Positions 17,118-25,807 of a stretch of DNA of 64,000 nucleotides are shown one piece after another. The translations under genes were made by a program, and so were the position numbers. The notes beneath the pieces were generated by a model. It searched no databases. It saw only the letters and a program-made list of their open reading frames with translations, and was not told the DNA's origin. The DNA comes from Methylobacterium haplocladii (GTDB taxonomy: Bacteria; Pseudomonadota; Alphaproteobacteria; Rhizobiales; Beijerinckiaceae), in NCBI RefSeq assembly GCF_007992175.1, contig NZ_BJZT01000024.1:58870-122869 (forward strand). The letters run 5' to 3'. Position 1 is the first letter of the stretch, and each line of letters opens with the position of its first letter.

Positions 17118-18487
17118 GCCGCCTCGGCGACGACGCGATTCCGGCCGCTGGCCTTGGCCCGGTAGAGCGCGTCGTCCGAGCGCTTGAGCATGTCGGACGC
17201 GCTGGTGTCGCCGACATGGCGAACGGCCACGCCGATCGAGACCGTGACCGTGATCGCCGTGGCTCCGCGCTGGACCAGGAATGCGGCGGATTCCATGCGC
17301 TCGCGGATGCGCTCGCCTGCGGCCTGAGCATCGGCCAGGGTGGCTCCCGGCATGACGATCACGACTTCCTCGCCGCCGAAGCGGGCGACGATATCGATGC
17401 CGCGTGTGTGCTGGCGAACCCGGTCGGCGAAGGCCTTCAGTACCTCGTCGCCCGCCTCGTGGCCGTAGGTGTCGTTGATCGACTTGAAGCGGTCGATGTC
17501 GAGGATCAGGCAAGCGAGGCCCAGTGCCTGGGCCGTCGCCTCGCCGAAAAGCGGGCCGAGCTGCCGGTCGAGGTAGCGGCGGTTGTGCAGACCGGTGAGC
17601 TCGTCGGTGACCGCCAGTTCGATCGAGGCCTGCACGGCGCCGCGCAGGGTCTCCGAGAAGCGGCGGCGGCGGATCTGGGTGCGCACCCGGGCGATCAGTT
17701 CGTTCCGGTCGACCGGCCGCAGGAGATAGTCGTGCACGCCGAAATCGAGTCCGCGGGTCAGCCGCGCCATGCCATGCGGCTCGCCGACCATGATCAGCGC
17801 CATGTCGCGGGTGCGGTCGAGGGAGCGAAGCTGACTGCAGAGGCGCAGGCCGTCGAAGCCGTCGAGATCGATGCTCACGAGCGCCAGATCGAAGGTGCCC
17901 TCGGTCGCGGCGACCAGGGCGCGATGCGGGTCCGGCTCGATCGTGACCGTGTGATGCTGCGACAGCGCGGTGGACATGCGATCGGCGGCGTTCGGGCGGT
18001 CTTCGACGAGCAGGATGCGAGCGCCCTGGCCGGTCTCGGCTGCGGCGAGCGCGAAGGGATCGCCCATGCCGAGTTCGCGCGAGGCCATCGCCCGGCTGCG
18101 CAGCTCGTCGGTCACGGATTTGAGCCGGAGCAGGCTGCGTACCCGCGTGAACAGGGCGGTGTCGTCGATCGGCTTGGTCAGGAAATCATCGGCGCCGGCA
18201 TCGAGCCCGCGCAGGCGGTCGGAGGGTTCGTCGAGGGCGGTGACGATGACGACCGGCAGGTGCGCGGTGACCGGGTTGGTCTTGAGACGGCGGCAGACCT
18301 CGAAGCCGTCCATCCCCGGCATCATCACGTCGAGCAGGACGATGTCGCAGAGGCCCTTCTCGCAGATCGCGAGGGCCTCTGGACCGTTCATAGCGGCGAC
18401 AACGCCGAAATACTCCATCGAGAGCTTCGTCTCGAGGAGCTTCAGGTTGGGAAACAGATCGTCGACGATCAGGACACGGGCGGACAT
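17114..18487 (-). CDS. pleD: PleD-type response regulator with diguanylate cyclase domain
   Basis: PleD makes cyclic di-GMP on phosphorylation and controls the motile-to-sessile switch. The 457-residue protein has a first receiver domain (about 1-120; acceptor Asp in IVLLDVMMPGMDGFEV), a second degenerate receiver (about 155-275, where the acceptor region reads ALVSIDLDGFDG) and a GGDEF domain (about 295-455). The active-site loop is GGEEV, which is catalytically competent, and the RGID sequence just before it fits the RxxD product-inhibition site. It lies 42 bp downstream of divK, the same order as in Caulobacter. Confidence 0.95.
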   Translation of the reverse strand: MSARVLIVDDLFPNLKLLETKLSMEYFGVVAAMNGPEALAICEKGLCDIVLLDVMMPGMDGFEVCRRLKTNPVTAHLPVVIVTALDEPSDRLRGLDAGADDFLTKPIDDTALFTRVRSLLRLKSVTDELRSRAMASRELGMGDPFALAAAETGQGARILLVEDRPNAADRMSTALSQHHTVTIEPDPHRALVAATEGTFDLALVSIDLDGFDGLRLCSQLRSLDRTRDMALIMVGEPHGMARLTRGLDFGVHDYLLRPVDRNELIARVRTQIRRRRFSETLRGAVQASIELAVTDELTGLHNRRYLDRQLGPLFGEATAQALGLACLILDIDRFKSINDTYGHEAGDEVLKAFADRVRQHTRGIDIVARFGGEEVVIVMPGATLADAQAAGERIRERMESAAFLVQRGATAITVTVSIGVAVRHVGDTSASDMLKRSDDALYRAKASGRNRVVAEAA

Positions 18488-18529
18488 GGCTGGCTCCTGC
18501 CTCCCTCTACCGGCGGCTTCCCTAAGGAT

Positions 18530-18904
18530 TCAGCCGGCCTCGTCGAGAAAGCTGCGCACCGTCGCAATGAATTTCGCGACGGAGATCGGCTTGGAGAGGT
18601 AGGCTTCGCAGCCACCCTCGCGGATCCGCTCCTCGTCGCCCTTCATCGCGAAGGCGGTGATGGCGATCACCGGGATGTGGCGCAGCTCCTCGTCGTCCTT
18701 GAGCCACTTGGTCACCTCCAGGCCCGAGACCTCGGGCAGCTGGATGTCCATGAGGATCAGGTCGGGACGGTGCGTACGGGCGAGCTCGATCGCCTCGATA
18801 CCGTTGGCGGTCTTAAGGGTGGCGTAACCATGGGCCTCGAGAAGATCGTTGAAGAGCTTCATGTTGAGCTCGTTGTCCTCAACGATGAGAACGGTTTTCT
18901 TCAT
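18530..18904 (-). CDS. divK: Single-domain response regulator DivK
   Basis: DivK is a cell-cycle and polarity regulator in alphaproteobacteria; it modulates the kinases that feed CtrA. The 124-residue protein is one receiver domain. It has the acidic pocket VEDNELN, the acceptor Asp in [13 protein letters not shown], the Thr/Ser switch in [14 protein letters not shown] and the Lys in YLSKPIS. The start at the ATG of [11 protein letters not shown] (18904) fits the family; the open frame upstream is unconserved. The gene is followed by pleD. Confidence 0.95.
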   Translation of the reverse strand: MKKTVLIVEDNELNMKLFNDLLEAHGYATLKTANGIEAIELARTHRPDLILMDIQLPEVSGLEVTKWLKDDEELRHIPVIAITAFAMKGDEERIREGGCEAYLSKPISVAKFIATVRSFLDEAG

Positions 18905-18980
18905 GGCCCACAGTCTCCGGGCTCCCGCGACCTCGCCTTCGTCGCCGTCTGCTCTTATTCCGCTTAAGTGATACTCGTTG

Positions 18981-19277
18981 ATGAAACGCAAACTTGATCA
19001 TGGAGATGCGGCCGCCGAGGGTCTCGCCCTCGAGGTCCTGGCCTGGCTCGCCGGCGACGAGGAAAAACTGTTTCCGTTCCTGCAATTGAGTGGCCTGAAC
19101 CCCGGCACGGTGCGCGAAAGCGCGCGGGATCCGGCCTTCCTCGGCGCGGTCCTCGACCACGTGATGGGCGACGAGCCGATGCTGCTGGCCTGCGCGCGGA
19201 CGCTCGATGTCAAACCCGAAAAGATCGCGGCGGCCTGGCGGCGGCTGCAGCCACCGGACTTCGACCCCGACCTGTGA
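18981..19277 (+). CDS. DUF3572 family protein
   Basis: This 98-residue protein is of unknown function, conserved in Rhizobiales and commonly found beside divK. It is mostly helical, with [48 protein letters not shown] and a terminal WRRLQPP motif. The ATG at 18981 is preferred over a TTG three bases upstream. It is divergent from divK across a 76-bp gap. Confidence 0.85.
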   Translation: MKRKLDHGDAAAEGLALEVLAWLAGDEEKLFPFLQLSGLNPGTVRESARDPAFLGAVLDHVMGDEPMLLACARTLDVKPEKIAAAWRRLQPPDFDPDL

Positions 19278-19291
19278 GTGAAGGATCCGGG

Positions 19292-19909
19292 CTATCGCGC
19301 GAGCTCCCGCAGGCCCAACCGGATCAGGACTTTCGCCTCTGCGCCCTCGCCGGCGCCCTTCATCGCGGCGGCGATGGCGGCGGAGGCCTGGATCTGCGGA
19401 TAGCCGAGATTGACCAAAGCGGAGATCGCATCCGCCACGGGCTGTGGCGCCGTGCGCTCGGCGACCGCGCCGGTCAGCGCGATCAGGGCCGGATCGATCG
19501 GCGTGAAGGCCGGCGCCTTGTCCTTCAGCTCGGCCGAGAGACGCGCCGCGAGCCGCGGCCCGACGCCGGGCGCGCGAGCGATGGCGCCCTTGTCGCCGGT
19601 GGCGAGCGCGGTAGCGAGCTGCGCCGGCTCCAGCACCGAGAGCACGCCGAGCGCCACCTTCGAGCCCACGCCTTGCACGGTCTGGAGCAGGCGGAACCAC
19701 TCGCGTTCCGCGTCCGAGCGGAAGCCGTAGAGACGTATCATGTCTTCGCGCACATGGGTCTCGATGGCGAGTTCGGCCGGCTCGCCGGGCTTGGGCAACC
19801 GTTGCAGCGTGCGCGCCGAGCAATGCACGACGTAGCCGACGCCCTGCACGTCGACGATGACGAAATCCTCGCCGAAGGAATCCACGATGCCCTTGAGCTT
19901 GCCGATCAT
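19292..19909 (-). CDS. ruvA: Holliday junction branch migration protein RuvA
   Basis: RuvA binds four-way junctions and loads the RuvB motor. The 205-residue protein has the N-terminal OB-fold ([26 protein letters not shown]), the helix-hairpin-helix domain ([13 protein letters not shown] and [12 protein letters not shown]) and the C-terminal RuvB-binding domain ([14 protein letters not shown]). Length and start match the family. It lies on the opposite strand to ruvC at 20710, with a YceI gene between them, and no ruvB is seen next to it. Confidence 0.94.
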   Translation of the reverse strand: MIGKLKGIVDSFGEDFVIVDVQGVGYVVHCSARTLQRLPKPGEPAELAIETHVREDMIRLYGFRSDAEREWFRLLQTVQGVGSKVALGVLSVLEPAQLATALATGDKGAIARAPGVGPRLAARLSAELKDKAPAFTPIDPALIALTGAVAERTAPQPVADAISALVNLGYPQIQASAAIAAAMKGAGEGAEAKVLIRLGLRELAR

Positions 19910-20002
19910 GACGATTCCGTGCGGGGGCGCGCCGGGACTTGGTTCCCGCGCCGGCCTGCCATATCCGATACGCGACCTGCCCCGACAAGGTGAGCCCGCG
20001 AC

Positions 20003-20626
20003 GTGCCGACCAAACCGATCCTCGCCCTGATCGCGCTCCTCGCGAGCGCTCCCCTTCCGGCCTGGGCGCAGGCCGAGCCCACGGGGCCGACCACCGACCC
20101 GACGCAGGTGAAACCCGGCCGCTACCGACTCGATCCGGCGCACGGCAAGATCACCTGGTCGCTGAGCCATCTCGGCTACTCCACCTATTACGGACAGATC
20201 ACCGACGTCTCGGGCGAGGCGACGCTCGATCCGAGCGATCCGAGCAAGAGCCGCCTCTCGATCACGATCGGCACGGCGAGCGTCAACTCCCTGAACGACA
20301 AGCTGAACGAGCATCTCAAGGCGCCGGATTTCTTCGACGTCCAAAAGTTTCCCCAGGCGACCTATGTCGGCACCTCCGTCGAGCCGACGAGCCCGACGAC
20401 GGCGCGTGTCAACGGCGAATTGACCATCAAGGGCATCACCCGGGTCGTCTCCTTCGACGCCACCTTCAATCAGGCCGGCATCAATCCGGTCGACAAAGCC
20501 TACTCGGTGGGCTTCGACGGGCGCGCCGTGATCCGCCGCTCCGATTTCGGCGTCAGCGCCTTCCTGCCGATCCTCGGCGACGAGGTGCAGTTGCGGCTCG
20601 AGGGCGAGTTCAAGGCGGCCCCGTGA
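20003..20626 (+). CDS. Periplasmic YceI-family lipid-binding protein
   Basis: This 207-residue exported protein has a signal peptide ([19 protein letters not shown]) and a YceI domain from about residue 38. The domain carries [25 protein letters not shown], the [12 protein letters not shown] motif and the [11 protein letters not shown] region. YceI proteins are lipocalin-like and bind isoprenoid lipids such as polyprenyl chains. The start is a GTG at 20003. It lies between the divergent ruvA and the co-directional ruvC. Confidence 0.9.
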   Translation: MPTKPILALIALLASAPLPAWAQAEPTGPTTDPTQVKPGRYRLDPAHGKITWSLSHLGYSTYYGQITDVSGEATLDPSDPSKSRLSITIGTASVNSLNDKLNEHLKAPDFFDVQKFPQATYVGTSVEPTSPTTARVNGELTIKGITRVVSFDATFNQAGINPVDKAYSVGFDGRAVIRRSDFGVSAFLPILGDEVQLRLEGEFKAAP

Positions 20627-20709
20627 GACATCGTTTGCCGCAAGCGGGCGTTCACGGTATGTGCTGACGACGGGTTGCGACGCGGGCCTCTCGCCACGCC
20701 GGAGGCACC

Positions 20710-21276
20710 ATGACGTCGGACGTCCGCATCCTCGGCATCGATCCCGGACTGCGCCGCACCGGCTGGGGGTTGATCACCGCCAGGGGCACCAAGCTCGCGT
20801 ATCTGGCCTGCGGCGTCGTCACCTCCGACGGCGACCTGCCGCTCGCCCTGCGTCTGCGGGAACTGCACGAGGGCATCACGCGGGTGGTCAGCGGCCACGC
20901 CCCGGACGAGGTCGCGGTGGAGGAGACCTTCGTGAACAAGGATGCGCAGGCGACGCTGAAGCTCGGGCATGCCCGAGCCATCGCCCTGCTGGTGCCGGCG
21001 CTGGCCGGACTGCCGGTCTCCGAATACGCAGCCAACCTCGTGAAGAAGACGGTCTGCGGCTCGGGCCATGCCGAGAAGGTGCAGATACAGGCGATGGTGC
21101 GCTTTCTGCTGCCGAAGGCCGAATTCAAGGTCGCGGACGCCGCCGACGCGCTCGCCATCGCCATCACCCATGCCAGCCATCGCGGTGCCCACACGCTCAG
21201 GAAGCTGCATGTGGCCGGCCAGCCGCAGGGGCCCGGCGCGGCGAGGATCGCGGCTGCGCTGGCGCGGCAGAGCTGA
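20710..21276 (+). CDS. ruvC: Holliday junction resolvase RuvC
   Basis: RuvC is the endonuclease that cuts Holliday junctions symmetrically. The 188-residue protein has the four acidic catalytic positions: Asp in [14 protein letters not shown], Glu in [10 protein letters not shown], and the C-terminal pair in [14 protein letters not shown]. The start is an ATG after a GGAGG ribosome site. It is separated from ruvA, which is on the other strand. Confidence 0.96.
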   Translation: MTSDVRILGIDPGLRRTGWGLITARGTKLAYLACGVVTSDGDLPLALRLRELHEGITRVVSGHAPDEVAVEETFVNKDAQATLKLGHARAIALLVPALAGLPVSEYAANLVKKTVCGSGHAEKVQIQAMVRFLLPKAEFKVADAADALAIAITHASHRGAHTLRKLHVAGQPQGPGAARIAAALARQS

Positions 21277-21516
21277 CGCGCGTTTTGGGCAACGGATGTC
21301 GGCGCGCGAAAGCTCGCGATAGATATCATGGCGGATCGGCATGATCCGATCGGCCTGCTGGCGCTGGCGCGGCTTCGGGAACCAGCATCCGCAGGACGTC
21401 GCTTCAGTGCCCCGGATAAAATTTGGGACCTTTTCGGATCTCGGTCGTTGACTGATCAGAAAGCCGTCGGCACTCGGCCGGAAAACGGCCCTTTCAACGT
21501 ATCTGGAGTTTCTTGA

Positions 21517-21804
21517 ATGAAGCGTATTCTTCTTATCGCCACCCTCGCCATATCCCCCTTCGTCCTGGCCGGCGCTGCCGATGCGCAGGGTACCGTTCGC
21601 GGTGCGCAGCGCGGCGCCGAAGACGGCAACCGGGCGGCTGGTCCGGTCGGCGGTGTCGTGGGCGGCGCTGTAGGTGCGGCGACCGGTACGGTCGGCGGCG
21701 TGCTCGGTATCGATCCCGATGCGCGCGAAGCCCGGGAAGACCGGATGGATCGTGAGGACCGTCGCGATCGCAAGATGATGCGCGGCGAGCGTCCCGCACG
21801 CTAA
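21517..21804 (+). CDS. Small secreted Gly-rich protein
   Basis: The 95-residue protein has a signal peptide (ILLIATLAISPFVLA, cleavage near ADA-QG). A glycine- and valine-rich segment follows (GPVGGVVGGAVGAATGTVGGVLG, about residues 42-64) that may pack against or insert in membranes, and the tail is highly charged (DAREAREDRMDREDRRDRK). This composition is common in small envelope proteins of Methylobacteriaceae, but the function is unknown. It stands alone; the region before it (21277-21516) probably holds its promoter. A terminator follows. Confidence 0.75.
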   Translation: MKRILLIATLAISPFVLAGAADAQGTVRGAQRGAEDGNRAAGPVGGVVGGAVGAATGTVGGVLGIDPDAREAREDRMDREDRRDRKMMRGERPAR

Positions 21805-21836
21805 GTTCTCTGTTTCGATCGACAAGCCGCCCCGCA

Positions 21837-21865
21837 GCCCCGTGCTCGCGGGGCAGTTTTCGTTT
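21837..21865 (+). terminator. Intrinsic terminator after the Gly-rich secreted protein
   Basis: The stem GCCCCG / CGGGGC is followed by AGTTTTCGTTT. It lies between two convergent genes, 33 bases after the stop at 21804. Confidence 0.7.
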
Positions 21866-21877
21866 GCACCGCCGCCG

Positions 21878-22858
21878 TCAGCCCTCGATGCGCAGTAGAA
21901 CTTTCCCTTGCGCCTCACGCCGTTTCAGGATGCCGAGCGCCTCGGCATAGTCCGACAGCGGCAGAACGCAGTGGACCCTGGCCTTCAGCCGCCCCTCGGC
22001 CGCCCAGGCCAAGAGCTGTTCCTGATGAACGCGGTGGGCCTCGGGCTCGCGCTCGACGAACGCGCCCCAGTGCACGCCCTGGACGTCGACGCCCTTCAGC
22101 ATGATCACGTTGAGCGGAAATTTCGGGATGTCGCCCGCGGCAAAGCCGATGACGAGATAGCGGCCTTTCCACCCCAACGACCGCAGGGCGGGCTCGGCGT
22201 TGTCGCCACCGACCGCGTCGTAGATCACGTCGACGCCCCGCCCGTCCGTCAGCCGCTTGAGCGCCTCGCGGATGTTGTCGGCGGCGTAATCCACGAGATC
22301 GTCTGCACCGTGCTGCCGGGCGGTCTCCAGCTTCTCGGGTGACGAGGCGCAGGCAATCACACGCGCTCCCAGGATCTTTCCGATCTCCACGGCGGCCAGA
22401 CCGACGCCCCCCGACGCACCGAGCACCGCCAGCGTCTCTCCAGGCTGTATACGCGCTCGGTCGCGCAGGGCGTGCAGCGTCGTACCATAGGTGATGGTGA
22501 GCCCGGCTGCCGTCTCGTCGCTCAGGTCATCCGGCACGCGTGTGAGGTGCCGCGTATCGACGGCAATCGCCTCGCGGCAGGTCCCGCTGGTGACGTGGAC
22601 GATCACCCGGTCGCCCACCGCGAAGCCGGCGACGCTCTCGCCCAGCGCCTCCACGACGCCGCAGGCCTCGCCGCCGGGCGAGAAGGGTAGCTCCGGCTTC
22701 ACCTGATAGCGGCCGGCGATGATCAGCGTGTCGAAGAAGTTGAGGGCCGCCACCGTGATCCGCACCACGGCCTCGTTGGGTCCGGGTGTCGGATCGGGCA
22801 GGTCCGCGAGCGAGAGATCCTCCGGCCCGGCGAGCCGTGTGCACAACAGAGCCTTCAT
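21878..22858 (-). CDS. NADPH:quinone oxidoreductase family protein (zinc-free MDR)
   Basis: This is a medium-chain reductase of the quinone oxidoreductase class, 326 residues. An N-terminal GroES-like domain (ALNFFDTLIIAGRYQ, FSPGGEACGVVEALG) is followed by a Rossmann domain with VLGASGGVGLAAVEIGK and YDAVGGD. The cysteine and histidine zinc ligands of alcohol dehydrogenases are missing, which points to reduction of quinones or enones with NADPH. The start is the ATG of MKALLCTRLAGPEDL; the nine codons upstream are unconserved. The substrate is unknown. Confidence 0.88.
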   Translation of the reverse strand: MKALLCTRLAGPEDLSLADLPDPTPGPNEAVVRITVAALNFFDTLIIAGRYQVKPELPFSPGGEACGVVEALGESVAGFAVGDRVIVHVTSGTCREAIAVDTRHLTRVPDDLSDETAAGLTITYGTTLHALRDRARIQPGETLAVLGASGGVGLAAVEIGKILGARVIACASSPEKLETARQHGADDLVDYAADNIREALKRLTDGRGVDVIYDAVGGDNAEPALRSLGWKGRYLVIGFAAGDIPKFPLNVIMLKGVDVQGVHWGAFVEREPEAHRVHQEQLLAWAAEGRLKARVHCVLPLSDYAEALGILKRREAQGKVLLRIEG

Positions 22859-22925
22859 CCAGCACTCCCCTTCCGCTGTCCCCATATGATGGAGCAGGCG
22901 GTCGGCGCGAGGGGAAATCGGGCGA

Positions 22926-23498
22926 TCACGGACGTTCGTAGATCCCGGTCAGCAGGCCCTTCGCCAGCACCCGGCCCTGCATCGCGTCGAGGACATCGCC
23001 GCGTCCCGGCGAGGCCGGCAGGTCGAGTGCGCCGTCGAGGGCATAGACCTGGAACAAGTAGTGGTGCGGCCCGTGCCCGGTGGGCGGGTCCGGCGGCAGC
23101 CAGGCATCCTTCTGGAAGGAGTTGCGGCCGAGCGCGTGCCGCTCGCCCTTGCTGCCCCGGCTGGCGAAGTCGCCTTCCGGCAGCGCGGCGTCGCGACCGC
23201 GTTCCTTCCAGGCGATCAGGTGCACGAAGGGTTTCGGCATCGGAGCATCCGGATCCTCGACGAGAAGCACGACGCTGCCGGTGCCCTGCGGCAGACCGCT
23301 CCAGGCGAGCGGTGGCGAGAGCCGTCCGCCGTCGTCGGTGTAGCGCGCTGGAATCGCGGCGCCGTCCGAAAACGCCTCGCTTGTGACGGTGATGCTCTCC
23401 GGCACGTCTGCAAAAACCGAGTGGTACACGGTCTTGCCGAGGCCGGCCTTCACCCGGGACAGGGCCTCGCCGACGGTGTGGGGCAACTTTTCGAGCAT
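22926..23498 (-). CDS. YbhB/YbcL (PEBP) family protein
   Basis: This 190-residue member of the phosphatidylethanolamine-binding protein family has a core from about residue 35: ITVTSEAFSDGAAIPARYT, PPLAWSGLP, VLLVEDPDAPMPKPFVHLIAW (the DPDxP...H ligand pocket) and GPHHYLFQVYALD. No signal peptide is seen, so it is probably cytoplasmic. Bacterial members have no agreed function. It sits between the quinone reductase and ubiG genes on the same strand. Confidence 0.9.
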   Translation of the reverse strand: MLEKLPHTVGEALSRVKAGLGKTVYHSVFADVPESITVTSEAFSDGAAIPARYTDDGGRLSPPLAWSGLPQGTGSVVLLVEDPDAPMPKPFVHLIAWKERGRDAALPEGDFASRGSKGERHALGRNSFQKDAWLPPDPPTGHGPHHYLFQVYALDGALDLPASPGRGDVLDAMQGRVLAKGLLTGIYERP

Positions 23499-23562
23499 GG
23501 TTCGTCCTCCGTCGCGGCGGGTCGTCCGGGGAAAACGGCCGGGTGGGCGAACGGCTCCGTGG

Positions 23563-24294
23563 TCAAGGCCCCCGCGCAGCGACCATGTAGTTAATCGCCG
23601 TGTCCCGGCTTCGCCGCCAGCTGCCTCCGAGCGGATCGAACACGACGCCCGTCACGTCGAACACCGCCAAGCCGCCGGCTCTGAGATCGTCGGTCAGCTC
23701 GTCCGGCTTCACGAACTTCTCCCAGTCGTGCGTGCCTTTCGGCAGCCAGCCGAGGAAGTATTCCGCGCCGACGATGGCGAGCGCGTAGGACCGCAGGGTC
23801 CGGTTCAGGGTGGCTGCGAACAGCACGCCACCGGGCTTCATCGCCCGGCAGGCCGTGCGCAGGAAGGCCGGCCGGTCGACCACGTGCTCGACCACCTCCA
23901 TGGCGAGCACGATGTCGAAGCGCTCGCCGCGCTCCACCACCGCCTCGATGGTCTCGGCGCGATAATCGACCGTGACGTTCTCGGCTTCAGCATGCGCCTT
24001 CGCGACCGCGATGTTCTTCTCCGCCGGATCGAGCCCGGTGACGCTCGCGCCGAGGCGGGCGAGCGGCTCGGACAGCACGCCGCCGCCGCAGCCGACATCG
24101 ACGAGGCTCAGGCCTTCCAGTGCGAAAGGGCGGTTGGGGTCGCGCCCGAAATGCCGGCAGGCCTCGTCTCGGATATAGGCGAGGCGGACGGGGTTGAAGC
24201 GATGCAGCACCCGCATCGGCCCCTCCGTGTCCCACCACGTCGCGGCCTGCGCATCGAAGCGCGCGACTTCCTCACGATCGACCGACGCAGCCAT
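23563..24294 (-). CDS. ubiG: Ubiquinone biosynthesis O-methyltransferase
   Basis: UbiG carries out both O-methylations in ubiquinone synthesis. The 243-residue SAM-dependent enzyme has the N-terminal FDAQAATWWDTEGPMRVLHRFNPVR signature, motif I VDVGCGGGVLSEPLARLGASVTGLD, VLAMEVVEHV and GTHDWEKFVKPDEL, all typical of UbiG. The ATG at 24294 fits the family's N-terminus; the frame is open upstream but unconserved. It is divergent from lysC, an arrangement common in Rhizobiales. Confidence 0.94.
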   Translation of the reverse strand: MAASVDREEVARFDAQAATWWDTEGPMRVLHRFNPVRLAYIRDEACRHFGRDPNRPFALEGLSLVDVGCGGGVLSEPLARLGASVTGLDPAEKNIAVAKAHAEAENVTVDYRAETIEAVVERGERFDIVLAMEVVEHVVDRPAFLRTACRAMKPGGVLFAATLNRTLRSYALAIVGAEYFLGWLPKGTHDWEKFVKPDELTDDLRAGGLAVFDVTGVVFDPLGGSWRRSRDTAINYMVAARGP

Positions 24295-24484
24295 TCGCTC
24301 GCAACTCCCCGGCCGCCGCCCGCAATCCAGGCCGGCGGCCATCGCATTGACACCTTCGAGAGGCCCTTGTACCCGCCGGTCGCCTCCCCGGTACAGCCGC
24401 GACGGCCTTCCGCGCGACGATTGAGACGTGGCGGTCCGCTCCCGGCCGACGGTACGAAACGGACCAAGAAGACGCGGACGCGAC

Positions 24485-25720
24485 ATGCCCCGTTTGGTGA
24501 TGAAATTCGGCGGCACCTCCGTCGCGAACGTCGACCGCATCCGCAACGTGGCCGCCCACGTCGCCCGCGAGGTCGCGGCCGGCTACGAGGTCGCGGTGGT
24601 GGTCTCGGCGATGTCGGGTAAGACCAACGAGCTCGTCGCCTGGGTCAAGGATTGCAACGCCCTCTTCGACGAGGCCGAATACGACGCGGTCGTCGCCTCG
24701 GGCGAGCAGGTCACGTCCGGCCTTCTGGCCATCGCCCTGCAGAAAAACGGCATCAAGGCCCGCTCCTGGCAGGGCTGGCAGATCCCGATCGAGACCTCGG
24801 AGGCGCACGGCTCCGCCCGGATCGAGGCGATCGACCCGAAGAATCTTGATGCCGGCTTCGCGCGCGGCGAAGTCGCGGTCATCGCCGGCTTCCAGGGGAT
24901 CCATAGCGAAACGGGCCGGCTCGCGACCCTCGGCCGTGGCGGTTCGGATACCAGCGCAGTCGCCATCGCCGCCGCGATCGGGGCCGAGCGCTGCGACATC
25001 TACACGGATGTGGACGGCGTCTACACCACCGACCCGCGCATCGTCCCGAAGGCGACCCGCATGGAACGCGTGACCTTCGAGGAGATGCTGGAGATGGCCT
25101 CCCTCGGGGCCAAGGTGCTGCAGGTCCGCTCCGTCGAGCTCGCCATGGTCCATCGCGTGCCGACCACGGTGCGCTCCTCCTTCGATCCCCCCGACGCGGC
25201 GCGCCCGGGCACCCTCATCTGCGACGAGGACGACATCGTGGAACAGCAGATCATCACCGGGATCGCCTTCTCGAAGGACGAAGCCCAGATCACCCTCCGC
25301 TCGGTCAAGGACAGCCCCGGCATCGCGGCGGCCATCTTCGGCCCGCTGGCGGACGCCAACATCAACGTCGACATGATCATCCAGACCGTGTCGGGCGACC
25401 AGTCGACCACGGACATGACCTTCACGGTGCCGGCCGCCGACTACCAGCGCTCGCGCGCGATCCTCGACGCACAGCGGGAGATCATCTCCTACGGCCAGAT
25501 CGAGGGTGCCACCGACGTGGTGAAGGTGTCGGCGATCGGCGTCGGCATGCGCTCGCATGCGGGCGTCGCGGCCAAGGCGTTCCGGGCGCTTGCCGAGAAG
25601 GGCATCAACATCCGCGCGATCACCACGTCGGAGATCAAGTTCTCCGTCCTGATCGACGCGGCCTATACGGAGCTTGCCGTTCGCACGCTCCACTCGCTAT
25701 ACGGCCTCGATCAGGCCTGA
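24485..25720 (+). CDS. lysC: Aspartate kinase
   Basis: This enzyme phosphorylates aspartate, the first step to lysine, threonine and methionine. The 411-residue protein has the kinase domain with VMKFGGTSVAN at its start, VVVSAMSGKTNEL, LGRGGSDTSAVA and DIYTDVDGVYTTDPR. Two C-terminal ACT domains for allosteric control follow (about residues 265-335 and 345-408; VKDSPGIAAAIFGPLADANINVDMI, then IRAITTSEIKFSVLI). Start and length are normal. It heads the conserved lysC-ptsP-prfA-prmC block. Confidence 0.96.
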   Translation: MPRLVMKFGGTSVANVDRIRNVAAHVAREVAAGYEVAVVVSAMSGKTNELVAWVKDCNALFDEAEYDAVVASGEQVTSGLLAIALQKNGIKARSWQGWQIPIETSEAHGSARIEAIDPKNLDAGFARGEVAVIAGFQGIHSETGRLATLGRGGSDTSAVAIAAAIGAERCDIYTDVDGVYTTDPRIVPKATRMERVTFEEMLEMASLGAKVLQVRSVELAMVHRVPTTVRSSFDPPDAARPGTLICDEDDIVEQQIITGIAFSKDEAQITLRSVKDSPGIAAAIFGPLADANINVDMIIQTVSGDQSTTDMTFTVPAADYQRSRAILDAQREIISYGQIEGATDVVKVSAIGVGMRSHAGVAAKAFRALAEKGINIRAITTSEIKFSVLIDAAYTELAVRTLHSLYGLDQA

Positions 25721-25807
25721 CCGTACTCGCCGCACGCGTGGCGTGTGACCGCCCCGGCGGTTGGCACGTTTGGTGGTTGCACCGGCTGAACACGGATTGA
25801 CGACTCG

